Of a DNA stretch of 64,000 nt, positions 29,672 through 40,690 are shown piece after piece; position 1 is the first letter of the stretch; each line of letters starts with the position of its first letter. The notes below the pieces were generated by a model. It saw only the letters and a program-made list of their open reading frames with translations. It had not been told where the DNA came from and did not search any database. The stretch covers positions 20,790,867-20,854,866 of the forward strand of contig NC_079424.1 in the NCBI RefSeq assembly GCF_026213295.1. The letters run 5' to 3'. The position numbers and the translations under genes were made by a program. The stretch is from Gadus chalcogrammus. Taxonomy: Eukaryota > Chordata > Actinopteri > Gadiformes > Gadidae.

Positions 29672-30959
29672 TAATGCCCCACCTGAAACGATTATTGATC
29701 CATCGATTATACCGATTGACGCACAATAAATTGTTGATTATTGCCAAACATGAGGAGCAAGGTACGTTTTATTACTCTGTTTTCTGGGAATAATTGACGC
29801 AAGCAGAAACCAGAAAACAAGCCATTTTTTCGTTTTTTCGTTTTGACAAGAAAACGAAAATCTAAATTTCAGTTTGTTTATTCGTTTTTTGGTTCTTACT
29901 GAGCGAAACGAATTTACCACTCAATATCTGGTTTCCGCCGGTGGGCGGGTCCTCTTATTGGCTAGCGTGCTTCATTGCCCTGTGCTCTTCATAATAAAAG
30001 TTCTTCCGTTTGATAATGTCGACAAAAATATTACTGTATTATAGACACTAGCAGACACAGAGGACCACACCACCCACAGTCAAGACTGACACGGCTTCAA
30101 ATAACAATAATAGTATTCATAATCATTTGAAAATGAGAACTTATGAAGTTATGATGACTTCAGTGCAGTTGATGTTTAGCCACAGTTAATACATGCAGAG
30201 TAGACCTGAGGGCTTTACTACGACATCATTGTCCGACTCTGAACTATGCGCTCTGTGCGCGTTCACATCAAAAGAGCTGCGATTGGGGGCTGCTGATTTG
30301 CTCACAGCCTGAGAGCTATGAGGAATACAAGTGATTACAACACATTTCTGACAGCTGAACATTGCGCAGGGCTCTCCGTGAGACGCACGCAATTCAACCC
30401 ATTCACACGCCACACAACTTGCGCCGCTATTTAACAGTGGAAGGGTAGGAATCAAATGCGTCCGGGTGAAATTTCAAAATCGTCCGGGATTTTATTAAAG
30501 CCTCAATACATGTTCACATTTAATTTGTGTTGCGTTCCTCTGGATCTGTCACAAACTAGTTGGGCTACGCCCTCCCCTACTCAGTTCTGTTCGCTTTGCA
30601 TTGGTGGAAGTGAGTAGGGGGAGTGGTTAAGTAAAGCCTTCAGATTGGACGGTTTGACTTTAGAGTTACCGTCATGTTTTGTATTATTTTTTTTACCATT
30701 ATTGTTTTATAGGGACAAACATTAACACATTTCTCCATTCTCCTGCAGGGGATTGATAAAGTTCTATCTATGTAACAGAAGGAAACACTTACTCATACTC
30801 CATCAAATATTCATACTCATACTTTGCACACTTTACCACAGCATTGGCCTACTGAATGCCACAGATATATTTTTAAGCATTGGACTGAATGCCACCTAAA
30901 TATAATGTATGTTTTGCACGTTTGCAACGTTTAAAAGTTCAGGGAAAAGTCAACCCAGT

Positions 30960-31390
30960 CTCACCAATATGCGTACAGATCGCACGGTTTGACACTTTCA
31001 AAATGCGTGCAGTACATACGCCAAATGACCATTTTGCGTGCATATGATACGCAAAACCCAGCATTAACTACTGTGGAGGGCGGATGCGTCCATTTCGCGT
31101 GCATATGATACGCAAAACCCAGCATTAACTGAATGGGAAATGCAATATTTTGGGACAGATTCACCATTAAACGTGTTTCTAATGACATTTCTAGCGAGAA
31201 ATGTACTTTTTCCTTGAATAATCTTCAGTCAGTGAATGTGTATGATCTTTATTAATCTTTATTATCTGAATGGGAAATGCAATATTTTAGGACCGATTCA
31301 CCGTTAAACGTGTTTCTAATAACATTTCTAGCGAGAAATATACTTTTTACTTGCATAATCTTCAGTCAGTGATTGTGTCTGATCTTTTGT
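30960..31390. repeat. Two successive tandem duplications
   Basis: A 37-bp phrase ending CGCAAAACCCAGCATTAACT occurs twice (to about 31069 and 31130). Then a block of about 130 bp beginning GAATGGGAAATGCAATATTT occurs at 31131 and again at 31268, with scattered differences. The second block carries a diverged form of the 104-bp family at 5545. Confidence 0.8.
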
Positions 31391-31539
31391 TTTATAGTTA
31401 TAAGGAAGATTTTATCGGCTCGCTCGCATGTTTCAACGACGTCAGGTTGCTAGGGACGCTGCTTTCGCTAAACCAGCAGCTCACGTGTTTCCTGCGTTTG
31501 TGTTATTAAACCGTTACTTTATGTAACTTTTAATGATAT

Positions 31540-31732
31540 TGTCATAACCACAGGCGAGGTAGTGAGCGAAGTAAGCTTGATAGCAGGTTTATTGGATTCC
31601 ACAATCGGACAGGCAGGCACAGCTCCACCGGAAAACATCAACAACCAAAACTCCCGCCCGGAAGGCAACCCCCGGAACCCCCTCTCAGAAGGCCCGCCCC
31701 TTCCTCCCGAACCCTAGAATCAGTTAGAATCA
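31540..31732 (-). mobile_element. Possible small LTR
   Basis: On the minus strand the block runs from TGATTCTAACTG to GTGGTTATGACA with an AATAAA signal (ATCCAATAAACCTGC) near its 3' end, a plausible TG...CA LTR. No target duplication or primer site was confirmed. Confidence 0.3.
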
Positions 31733-31914
31733 CGTTTTTCTGAGAGCCAGCCCAGTCGCCAAAAGCATACGTTGACAGTGTACGTGTACAGTGAACACTG
31801 GATTACGTCGCATTTCAACATAAAATAGCGTGTTAAGCACACACGCACACACGCACACACACACACACAATGCATTTCGCTGCTAAAACAACAACTTGGG
31901 CTGCTTCTGGGTGG

Positions 31915-31964
31915 ATTTTGAACGGGATGTGGGCAGGACGTCCTGCCCACATCCCGTTCAAAAT
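31915..31964. repeat. 50-bp perfect palindrome
   Basis: 25 bp ending GGGATGTGGGCAGGAC at 31939 are followed immediately by the exact reverse complement (31940-31964). There is no spacer and no mismatch. Confidence 0.95.
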
Positions 31965-32546
31965 GTTGAACGATGTTGATTTAACGAGGCAGGGTTATTT
32001 GAAACAATTTATTAAATAAATATTTGCGAGAGGTCATTCCATCTCCTGAGTTTGCTTCCTAATTATGTCTAGTGTACACCCCTACTGTCCACAAGTACCC
32101 CCCCCCCCCCCTTATGGATTTGGATCATTGTTGCCACGTCCCAGTGGTGGTGGTATCATATATATGAAAGAGGGCATTCTATTATGATCAATTAGGAGGC
32201 CAAATCCCTAAAGGAAGTGATGCAATAGGTGACAACATTTAAGCAAGCTGTACCTTGGCGTCTCTTATATATCAAAGGGGGTCTCAAAGGACGCATAGAC
32301 TCTTTAACCTGTGGCTCCAGTCATACAGGAAATGACTCAGCAAGTGCTCCATCTCGTTGCACCTCAACCAGCGGCTCGCTCGCTCGCTGAAGTTCTTCCC
32401 AGACCTACACCCTATAGCCATCCAACATGCATATCTGAGAATCAGGCCTCTCTTTAACAATAACAAAAAGTTATGAGAGAAATACACATGAACTTTTTGT
32501 TATCTCATAAGCGGCGTGGTGCCGGCTCCTTTTGACCCCAGACTTC

Positions 32547-33185
32547 AAAAACGTGGCCACAGGCCAGCTGTGTCTACACACCTTAAGCCACAAATGTACA
32601 GCTCCATCACACAAAAAATGGGGACTAGAAACTAACCTCTGTCTTATGTACATTTACTGTACTGTTGGAGGTCACGCCCCTTCTCCGGCCTTTTCGAGAT
32701 AGCTAGAGATGCTAAAATGTTTACACACATTTTCCGGGGCCCCGAGAACGACATATCCAAGATTTGGAGTTCTAGCCCTTAGAGAAAAAAAGTTTTCCCA
32801 AATGGACTGTCATTTGGACAAAGCCCCTCAGAAGTGTTGCTTGCAAGCATGGTTCAGAATGTGGTGGAAAAACAGTTTTTGAGATAAGAAGGTCCTACCC
32901 CCCTGAAATTTGAATACCTTATACTAGGGCCTACCTGGGACCCCCACCCCGAAACTTGGCCCGGTCGGAACCCGAGTGCAGGAAGGGGGGGCCTGCCCTC
33001 GGGGTCCGACCGAGGGCAGGACTTTCATAAACTTCGCTCGGTGAATGTGAAGGATGTTTGGTTGGATAGTTATGACGAAGAATCATAATGTGAATGGGAA
33101 TATTCTATAAATGTCTTGATATAATCTTTCTTCTCAACACTTCTGCTGCAGCCCTTTAAAGTCTCACTGCGAGAACCTTAAAACA
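32547..33185. mobile_element. 0.64-kb insertion in the left arm of the foldback
   Basis: Foldback sequence stops after CCCCAGACTTC (32546) and resumes at TGAATCAATCCATTA (33186). The right arm shows about 12-15 bp between these points that are missing on the left, so this was an insertion with loss or a replacement. It contains a partial copy of the 104-bp family (33029-33082). Confidence 0.6.
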
Positions 33186-34513
33186 TGAATCAATCCATTA
33201 GAAGTATGAAAATATCTTCCCGGTGGCGTAACGGGGCAAACAAGGTGTCCTTTGACATCTAAGTTTCGAGGCGATTGCAACAGTGCCACACATGATCATA
33301 TTTGAATATGTTTCGGGGCAGTAATTAGCTGTCGATTTTGGAGGCCTTTATCAATAATGACCAGCTATAGATTTGCTTCCCGATGGGGATTTTTGACAAA
33401 TTACATGTTATTTAGCATCTACACGTTAAGCTGAGTCCAATGAGATCAAGCTCGCCCTCTTGCCACACCGAGATCATGCCCCAGACCATAGGTGTACCAT
33501 GTCAAATACATGTTACCATTTGCTAGAGTGTCATGCTTGGTGTCATTGGACTCAGCTCAACGTCTAGATGCTAAATAACATGTAATTGTTCACATATTTC
33601 TATCGGGAAGCAAATCAATAGCTGCTCATTATTGAATAAGGCCTCCAATTTCGACAGCTAATTACTACCATTAAACATGTTCGAATATGCTCATGTGTGG
33701 CACCGTTGCAATCGCCTGGAAGCGTAGATGCTGACAGACACCTTGTTCGCCCTCTTACGCCACCGGGAAGATATTTACATACTTCTGATTGACTAATGAA
33801 TTGATTCAGCTATTCCCCCAGAAGTCTGGGGTCAAAAGGTCAAAAGGAGCCGACACCACGCCGCTTATGAGATAACAAAAAGGTAATGTGTATTTCTCTC
33901 ATCATTTTTTGTTATTGTTAAAGAGAGGCCTGATTCTCAGATATGCATGTTGGATGGCTAGGGTGTAGGTCTGGGAAGAACTTCAGCGAGCGAGCGAGCT
34001 GAGTCATTTCCTGTATGGCTGGAGCCACAGGTTAAAGCATATATGCGTCCTTTGAGACCCCCTTTGATATATAAGAGACGCCAAGGTACAGCTTGCTTAA
34101 ATGTTGTCATCATAACTTCAGAAGTTCTAATTTTCAAATGATTATGAATGCTATTATTGTTATTTGAAGCCGTGTCAGTCTTGACTGTGGGTGGTTTGGT
34201 CCTCTGTGTCTGCTAGTGTCTATAATACAGCAATATTTTTGTCGACATTATCAAACGGAAGAACTTTTATTTTGAAGAGCACAGGGCGACGAAGCACACT
34301 AGCCAATAAGAGGACCCACCCACCGGCGGAAACCAGATATTGAGTGGTATATTAGTTTTGATAAGAAGAACCAAAAAACGAATAAACAAACTTAAATTTT
34401 GATTTTCGTTTTTTTGGACAAAACGAAAAAACGAAAAAACGGCTGGTTTTTGGTTTCTGCTTATGTCAATTATTCCCAGAAAACAGAGTAATAAAACGTA
34501 CCTTGCTCCATGA

Positions 34514-35188
34514 GTAGCCTATATTCTATCCCTATTTTTCAAAATGTATAATTATTGCATAGCATGATTTCATTAGGCTTCCAGCCTAAATTATCGAATC
34601 ATTAAACTAATGATTTAAGCCCTTTCCCAATAGTGCTCCAATATATGATATATATTGTATATATATATGAATATAGCAGACACTTGTCTGTCCCAGGTTT
34701 CACAAAACACGCCTCTCCCCCCAATGTGTGTACTTCTTCCAAGTGGTTGCCTATAGGTTTTTGGCTTGCTAAAATATTTGCGACCATAACTTTAACTTTT
34801 GTGCCTGTTTCCATGTAGATGATTTTAACTAATCAAGACATCTTTGAGAACATTAGCAATAAATGGGTTTGCCACAATGGATCATCAATGTCGGTCATCT
34901 CCTGCTCCCCCAGACGCATAAGGGGGACCCCAAGGTGGGGAACCAGTGTCTTACCTATATTTAACCTGTAGGTTAAGGTATAGGATGTAGACCAGCCGTT
35001 CTCAATCTGTGGTACGCGTACCACTGGTGGTACGCGAGCGCCCTCTAGTGGTACGCGGAGTATGAGCGATTTTTTGAAGCAATTTTTTGAAGTTGAATCA
35101 ACCGTTAAAATTTTTTTTTTCATGTACCCATCATATGCAATGATCTTAAACCTGCATTGACTAACTGCTGTGACGATGAGTAGGGGAT
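34514..35188. other. No gene seen
   Basis: AT-rich, with a short 'gtggtacgcgtaccactggt' repeat phrase around 35010-35060. Confidence 0.45.
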
Positions 35189-35671
35189 ATGATGGTATTA
35201 TTGTAGCAAAAGTCTATAGCACCTGTAACTGCAGAATTTGAAAGCGTACACTAAGTCGTGTACGCTTTCAAGATTAAGAAATTATGGGCGGGACTATTTT
35301 GTCCCGCCCACGGACGCTCTGGCATCTACGGATACGAATACTTTTGCTACACATTTACCACCTAGAAGTGGTGCAAAACAACCTGCAAAAAAAAACACAG
35401 CTGAGACTTGCAGGAGCAGATTCGAGCAGTTGAAAAATGGATTTGTGCTCGCTCATTAAAATGCTGAATTAACATAGCGTTCTTTTTCATTTTATTTTTG
35501 AGGACATTTTTCACAGATGTGCAACTTCTGATGCATTAGTTCAAATTTGGGTCACGCATTCACACCTTTTGGGCATGTTCTCAGATTATGAAACACGGGT
35601 GTGCGAATGTGTTTTGCACCAACTGCGCTGCAATAATTGTAGCAAAAGGATTTGTGCACCTGTAACACAGT

Positions 35672-36921
35672 TCTATGCTCACGAAGTTCAGAATGCTCAC
35701 TGTCGGAGCGTTGTTCCGGTGTGTGAGAGAGGGCGATTGGTTCACATCCCTGGATCTCAAGGATGCTTACTTCCACGCGCACAGGAAGTTTCTCCGCTTT
35801 GCCTTTATGGGGATGGCGTACGAGTACCAGTGTCTGCCGTTCGGCTATTCCCTGGCTCCGCGCACCTTCTCGAAGTGTGTGGAGACGGCGTTGGAACCGC
35901 TCAGGCGTCAGGGAAAGAGGATTCTCTTCTACCTAGACGACCTGCTTATTCTGAGCAACTCAGAAGAGACCGCGAGAAGGGACACCATGTTGGTGATAAA
36001 CCATCTCTCCTTCCTGGGTTTTGCCATCAACTGGGAGAAGAGCTCACCGCTCCCCAGCCGGCAGACAGTCTACTTGGGGCTTTGCCTAGACTCAGCCACC
36101 ATGACTGCGATGCTTTCGCCTCCTCGGCGAGACGCCTCCCGCTCTCCCGTTTTCACGTTCGCAGAATCGTGACCGCACTGTCCACCATGCGCCTGTTAGG
36201 GCTGATGGCAGCTGCCCACCCCGTGGTCCCCCTGGGTCTGCTTTTTATGCGCAGACTCCAGCGGTGGTTTGCTCGCCAACGGTTGGACCCCAGGCGACAC
36301 AAGCTCAGGGTGCTCCTCGTTCCCCGTTCGGTGTCGCCAGACCTGGAATATTGGAAAGGACCCTCCGCCCTTCTCAGGGGTGTTCCCCTGGGCAGGGTGG
36401 CGTCCTACGTAGTGGTCTTCACGGACGCCTCGTTGACGGGTTGGGGAGGAACGTGCCTCTCTCACTCGGTCGGAGACGAGTGGCGCACGCCCCCTACAGC
36501 ACACATAAATGTGTTGGAGCTCGACGCTGTGAGGAAAGTGCTGTTGCATTTCTTTCACCTGGTGCGCGGCCGCCACGTTCTGATCAGGACAGACAGCGTG
36601 TCGGCGGCGGCGTACATCAACAGACAGGGGGGAGTCCGCTCCCCTGCTCTCCACCGAAAGGCGGTCGAGCTCTGGCTTTGGGCTCATCAGTATCTCCTCA
36701 GTCTGAGAGCCCTGCATATCGCGGGCGCCCAGAACTTTGGAGCGGACCTCATGTCTCGAGGCGGTCCCCGCCGAGACGAGTGGCGGTTACATCCCGACAT
36801 TGTCAGACTGATCTGGCAGAGGTTCGGGACAGCGCAGATGGACCTCTTCGCGTCCAGGAGAACACGCACTGCAGGTGGTGGTTCTCCCTCAGCCCTCGGG
36901 ATCTTCCCCCGTTGGGGGTAG
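35672..36921 (+). pseudogene. DIRS reverse transcriptase / RNase H, frameshifted
   Basis: RT occupies one frame (35675-36172): FRMLTVGALF, then GDWFTSLDLKDAYFHAHRKF, YQCLPFGYSLAPRTFSKCVE and the catalytic box RILFYLDDLLILSN. Near 36120-36145 the reading shifts to the frame ending at 36921, which gives ALSTMRLLGLMAAAHPVVPL, then the RNase H region YVVVFTDASLTGWGGTCLSH (catalytic Asp), HINVLELDAVRKVL (Glu), RTDSVSAAAYINRQGG (Asp) and GADLMSRGG. Motif content is otherwise complete for an RT-RH protein of the DIRS group. It lacks the N-terminal part of RT, cut at the element's 5' end. Confidence 0.85.
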
Positions 36922-38253
36922 ATGCGTTGGCACACACACCTTGGCCGCGGGCTCTCTTGTATGCGTTTCCCCCGCTCCAGCTGATCCTTCCTCTTCTGGA
37001 ACGGGTCAGACAGGAGAGATTGTCCCTGATATTAGTGGCCCCGGAGAACCGTTCAGCTCTGTGGTTTCCAGAGCTGGCCGCGCTCTCGCGGTCGGCGCCT
37101 TGGCCAGTACCGTTCAGGCCGGATGCGCTTTCACAGGCCCATGGGACGGTGCACCACCCGCCCGACGTCTCGGGACGGCTGTTGGTTTGGCTCCTGAGAG
37201 GTTGATCCTGCAGGGCAAAGGTTTGCCTGAGACGCTTTTCAACACTATTCAGAGTGCTCGTGCGCCTTCTACTTCTTCCCTCTATGCGGCGAAGTGGTGC
37301 GCCTTCTCTAATTGGTGTGAGACGAACCACGCTGTCCCATCTCAATGCGAGGTGGGAAGCGTGCTTTCGTTTCTGCAAAACTTATTGGAAAAAGGTTTGG
37401 CCTTCTCCACTATCAAGGTCTATGCGGCAGCCGTTTCGGCTGGCCATGCAGGCTGTGATGGTGGACCGATCTTCAGCCATCCACTGGTCAAGAGATTCTT
37501 GCGTGGGGATAGACGGGTTAGGCCTGTTTCACGCGTGCTTACACCACGCTGGGATCTCCCCACGTGTTGCGCGGATTGTCCAGGGATCCTTTCGAGCCTC
37601 TTTCTCAGGCCCCTTTGGATGCCCTGTCATTTAAGACGGCGCTATTGTTGGCCTTGGTTTCTGCCAAGCGGGCCGGTGAGCTAACCGCTCTGTCTGTCAG
37701 CCTGAGTTGCTTGTTGCTAAACGAGGACAGCTCCTTCGCGTTGCTCAGACCTAATCCTGCGTTCCTCCCGAAGAACATTAATAGTTCTTTTCGGTCGAGG
37801 GATATTGTGCTTAAGGCTTTTCACCCCCCGCCTCATTCTAGTGAGGCGGAGGCGGAGTTGCATCTCCTGTGCCCGGTTCGGGCGTTGGCTATGTACGTGA
37901 ATCGCTCGGCCGCGTTCCGCTCCACACAAAAGTTGTTTGTGTGTTATAGCGACGCTAGCAGGGGCCGCGCTCTCTCTAAGCAGCGGTTTTCTCGCTGGGT
38001 ATGTGAGGGTGTTTGCTTAGCCTACTCTCGGCAGGGCTTGGCGCCACCGTTGGGCGTTAAAGCTCACTCCACACGGAGCGTGGCCGCTTCAACGGCTCTA
38101 CTCAAGGGTATTTCGGTGGAACACACCTGCGCGGCTGCGTCATGGTCTTCCCCCGGCCCCTTTGTCCGTTTTTACATGTTAGACCTGTCCAGGGGCTCAC
38201 TCGGCAACTCTGTGCTGGAGTCCGGGAACCCATTTTACGGCTTAAGAATATAG
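36875..38253 (+). pseudogene. DIRS tyrosine recombinase, frameshifted
   Basis: The N-terminal arm-binding part lies in one frame (36875-37684): PSTSSLYAAKWCAFSNWCET, then LEKGLAFSTIKVYAAAVSAG. The catalytic part lies in another (37564-38253): LLLALVSAKRAGELTALSVS with the first Arg, LGVKAHSTRSVAASTALLKG with His-x-x-Arg, and PFVRFYMLDLS with the nucleophilic Tyr. The frame change is near 37560. These recombinases integrate DIRS DNA without target duplications. The catalytic residues visible are intact; only the frame is broken. Confidence 0.85.
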
Positions 38254-38759
38254 ACATGTTCTTTAAAGCGGCGTGGTTGGATTTACTCTCGCCGGCTGGC
38301 GAGTTGGACTTGATTACCAGTCTTACTCTTCCACCTTTTTTCAAATTAAAAACAGGCTAGGGGGTTTTCTATTGGCTCGCCAATTGTCTGGTGGTTTTGT
38401 TTACCAGTGTGGCACTCCCGCCGTTTTCTTCAAATAAGAAACGGCCGAGAGAGTCCCATTATTGGAGAGCCGGATTCCGTAGCTCCGCCCCCGGTGGTAG
38501 CCGACCTAATGGAAACCGTGTTGCTCTGGTTTTTCTTTTCCTTTTCATGGGTTCCATGAAGCACGGATTAGAGCCGGAGTCTTTACAGACTCACTTTTTT
38601 CTCCCTTGATCATTGCCTTGCTTGATCTAGGAGGAATTTGTTTTTTATCAAGCTGTTGTGTTTTACACTTCCTTGGCTTTTTGAGTCTTAATGTGCTCTG
38701 GTGACTTAGGTCGTTTTGACTGGGGTCCAGCAGGAGTACATTGATCGGGCTCCGCTCGC

Positions 38760-39081
38760 AGCTTCACCTTAGCCCATAAGGCGAAGCCTAGACGGCGTAG
38801 CCTACATGAAATAGAACGATAGTTATGTTATTATAACTCTAGTTCTATGATTGTAGGCGTAGCCGTCTAGGCTTCGCCTTATGGGCTTGTCCCGTGCGCG
38901 CTATGCACCTATCAGCGTGGGCACCGCCCACATTTCCCACGGTATCGTGTCTATATAATGCGGTGTATACCGTCGCTCATCCTCCACGCTTTTCTTTCAG
39001 CATTTGGAGGGTATTGCAGGTCGGAAACTAGACGGCTACGCCTACAATCATAGAACTAGAGTTATAATAACATAACTATCG
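38760..39081. repeat. DIRS inverted terminal / internal complementary repeats
   Basis: Left copy 38817-38870 and right copy 39028-39081 are exact 54-bp reverse complements (start CGATAGTTATGTTATTATAA). The GACGG-C-TACGCCTAC-type core appears a third time at 38790-38806. The 157 bp between contain a TATA-like TATATAATG. Confidence 0.85.
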
Positions 39082-39365
39082 ATTTGCGTACTCGTAAACC
39101 CTATTTTGTGTTTACAATGGTATATAAAATATTTACGACTACAAATGTACCGTTACACATTTGTGACTTTAGAGTACACATGCAAAATAAATATATACGA
39201 CTTCAAATTTACTGTGACTTTAGTGTACGCATTCAAATTCTGCAGTTACTGGTGCTAAAGACTTTTGCTACAATAATACCTTCATAAGGGGAAGCAAAAA
39301 TTTTGCAAAATCGTCCTGTGACGAGAAGTCGAACTCTAAACTAGACTAAATATAGAAGCAGGCAG

Positions 39366-39816
39366 TGGTCGAGTTGTAAAAAAAGCCAGGGGGGATGGTG
39401 GATTTTAACTTTTAGGGACAGATCATTTGTGCTGATGACAGCGCATATGGTGGGAGACCAACAGTGTGATAATTATTATTATTATTATATTATTATAATA
39501 TATTTTTGGGTATAAAATAAGAGCGATTGCTACTGCCATGTCATCGCTCTTATTTTATCCCCCAAAATGCAGCTGATCGGACGCATCACACGATTCGGAG
39601 GCATGCATCACATTTAAGGATTTTAAAAACGGATTCTTATTCTTCTTTTTCAAAGATGCATTCGGCAGAGAAGGGAGACTAGCGTTGCTCACGGGTTGGA
39701 ATGAAAGGGAGAAAGGGGGACAGAGTTGCCTGCGGAAGCGATGTCTGAGATGCAGAGACTGCTTCACGCTACCAGTGTCTGTTTCGTACGGTGTTGAGAG
39801 CTCGTGAAGGCACTAT
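39366..39816. mobile_element. Dispersed MITE, copy 2
   Basis: Same family and orientation as 24869-25435, including TTTTAGGGACAGATCATTTG, a much shorter ATT array (39474-39500), the hairpin (arms about 39504-39525 and 39545-39567), and a shared end at GAGCTCGTGAAGGCACTAT. The right terminal segment of copy 1 is missing here. Confidence 0.75.
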
Positions 39817-40690
39817 TGTGCAAGTACGCCTGCGTGCTTGCGCAATAGCCAACCGGTATCACGCGATTTCGTGCTCATGCGCACGAACGTTAATCTATTG
39901 AATCGTGTTCCAGAGCACGATAGTCCGACTTTTTTAGTGCTACACAGAACGAAATGTAAACCAATGCATTCTGAATGGGAGTGTTCTCAGACAATTAACG
40001 TGCTCCACAAAACGCTACGAGAGATGGAGAGAAAGAGAGAGAGCGAGGGACAGAGAGAGCGAGAGAGAGGCTTCAGAAAGGGTGTGCGCAGATAGTACAG
40101 TGCACCCTAGTTATGTTTATGCCAAAACAACAAATGCTATATATATATGTATATATATTGCCTAATTATATATATTGCCCAGTGTTTCCCCTAGGATGGA
40201 GTTGCAGCAGCGGAGGTGAAATGTTTTTCGCGCGCAATTTTTTTTGTGTGCTCGCAAAGCGCACCCTGCTGGGAGGTTTCTATGTGTCTACTGGCAACAT
40301 ACATACAGTACATTTGTGCACATTAATGAGCAAGGGAAATAAGGAGAGATTGAACATATTACAAGTATAATCTTTAAAAACATTATTTACATTTATTTAA
40401 CAAAAAATATTTATATCAACAACCACCCTATAGATTAAAATCCCATAACCCAAATACTACAACAATCGAAAAGGTTGTAGTAGGAGCATAAATAGGCCAT
40501 GCCTCTATTGTTTTGGGGCTCTAGAGTCAATAATGGCGACGCTACTGAAAATGTTGCTAAAAAAAATGTATATTGACATTTTTGCTAAAAAGAAATTTCT
40601 TAGAAATAAGTAGAGATATATTTTTGAAAACATAAGGTTGCAGTAAGACCATAAAGAGCCCATGCATATGGAAAACGTTTTAGGGATCTA
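39817..40690. other. No gene seen
   Basis: Short GA-rich run at 40025-40070 and AT-rich sequence with ATAT repeats at 40140-40175. Confidence 0.45.

Larger units (their letters stand above)
30159..32233. mobile_element. 2.07-kb insertion in the left arm of the foldback
   Basis: The foldback sequence breaks after ATGATGAC (30158) and resumes at AACATTTAAGC (32234). TGAC is present at both junctions (30155-30158 and 32230-32233), consistent with a target duplication. The insert is itself composite: tandem duplications (30960-31390), a possible small LTR (31540-31732) and a 50-bp perfect palindrome. No inverted ends were found. Confidence 0.65.
29754..34509. mobile_element. Large palindromic foldback element, left arm interrupted twice
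   Basis: The right arm 33543-34509 (967 bp) is the reverse complement, at roughly 90-95% by eye, of three left blocks: 29754-30158, 32234-32546 and 33186-33445. The loop is about 97 bp (33446-33542). The outer ends are identical, GGAGCAAGGTACGTTTTATT, and both are flanked by ATGA (29750-29753 and 34510-34513). Removing the two insertions gives an original of about 2.04 kb. No transposase frame. It lies downstream of cda exon 2, in its apparent intron 2. Confidence 0.85.
35672..39081 (+). mobile_element. DIRS-type tyrosine-recombinase retrotransposon, 5'-truncated
   Basis: Plus-strand order reverse transcriptase, RNase H, tyrosine recombinase, then the DIRS-style 3' structure. The 54 bp at 38817-38870 recur as an exact inverted copy at 39028-39081, and a further imperfect inverted pair (38771-38806 / 38852-38887) precedes it. 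These match the terminal and internal complementary repeats that DIRS elements use instead of LTRs. Gag and the left terminal repeat are absent; the copy begins inside the RT domain. At least two frame changes show that it is inactive. Confidence 0.85.
35189..39285. mobile_element. Block between 63-bp inverted repeats, containing a DIRS element
   Basis: 35189-35251 and 39223-39285 are inverted copies with about four mismatches (core GTATTATTGTAGCAAAAGTC). Just inside the left end are two perfect hairpins: GAAAGCGTACAC at 35240-35251 pairing with 35258-35269, and GGGCGGGAC/GTCCCGCCC (about 35286-35310). A related sequence (GCAATAATTGTAGCAAAAGG) recurs at 35629. The simplest reading is an older DNA element into which the DIRS copy inserted. 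Confidence 0.65.

Noticed and set aside
36196..37378. Minus-strand frames of 173-191 residues
   Set aside because: Antisense of the DIRS RNase H and recombinase region.
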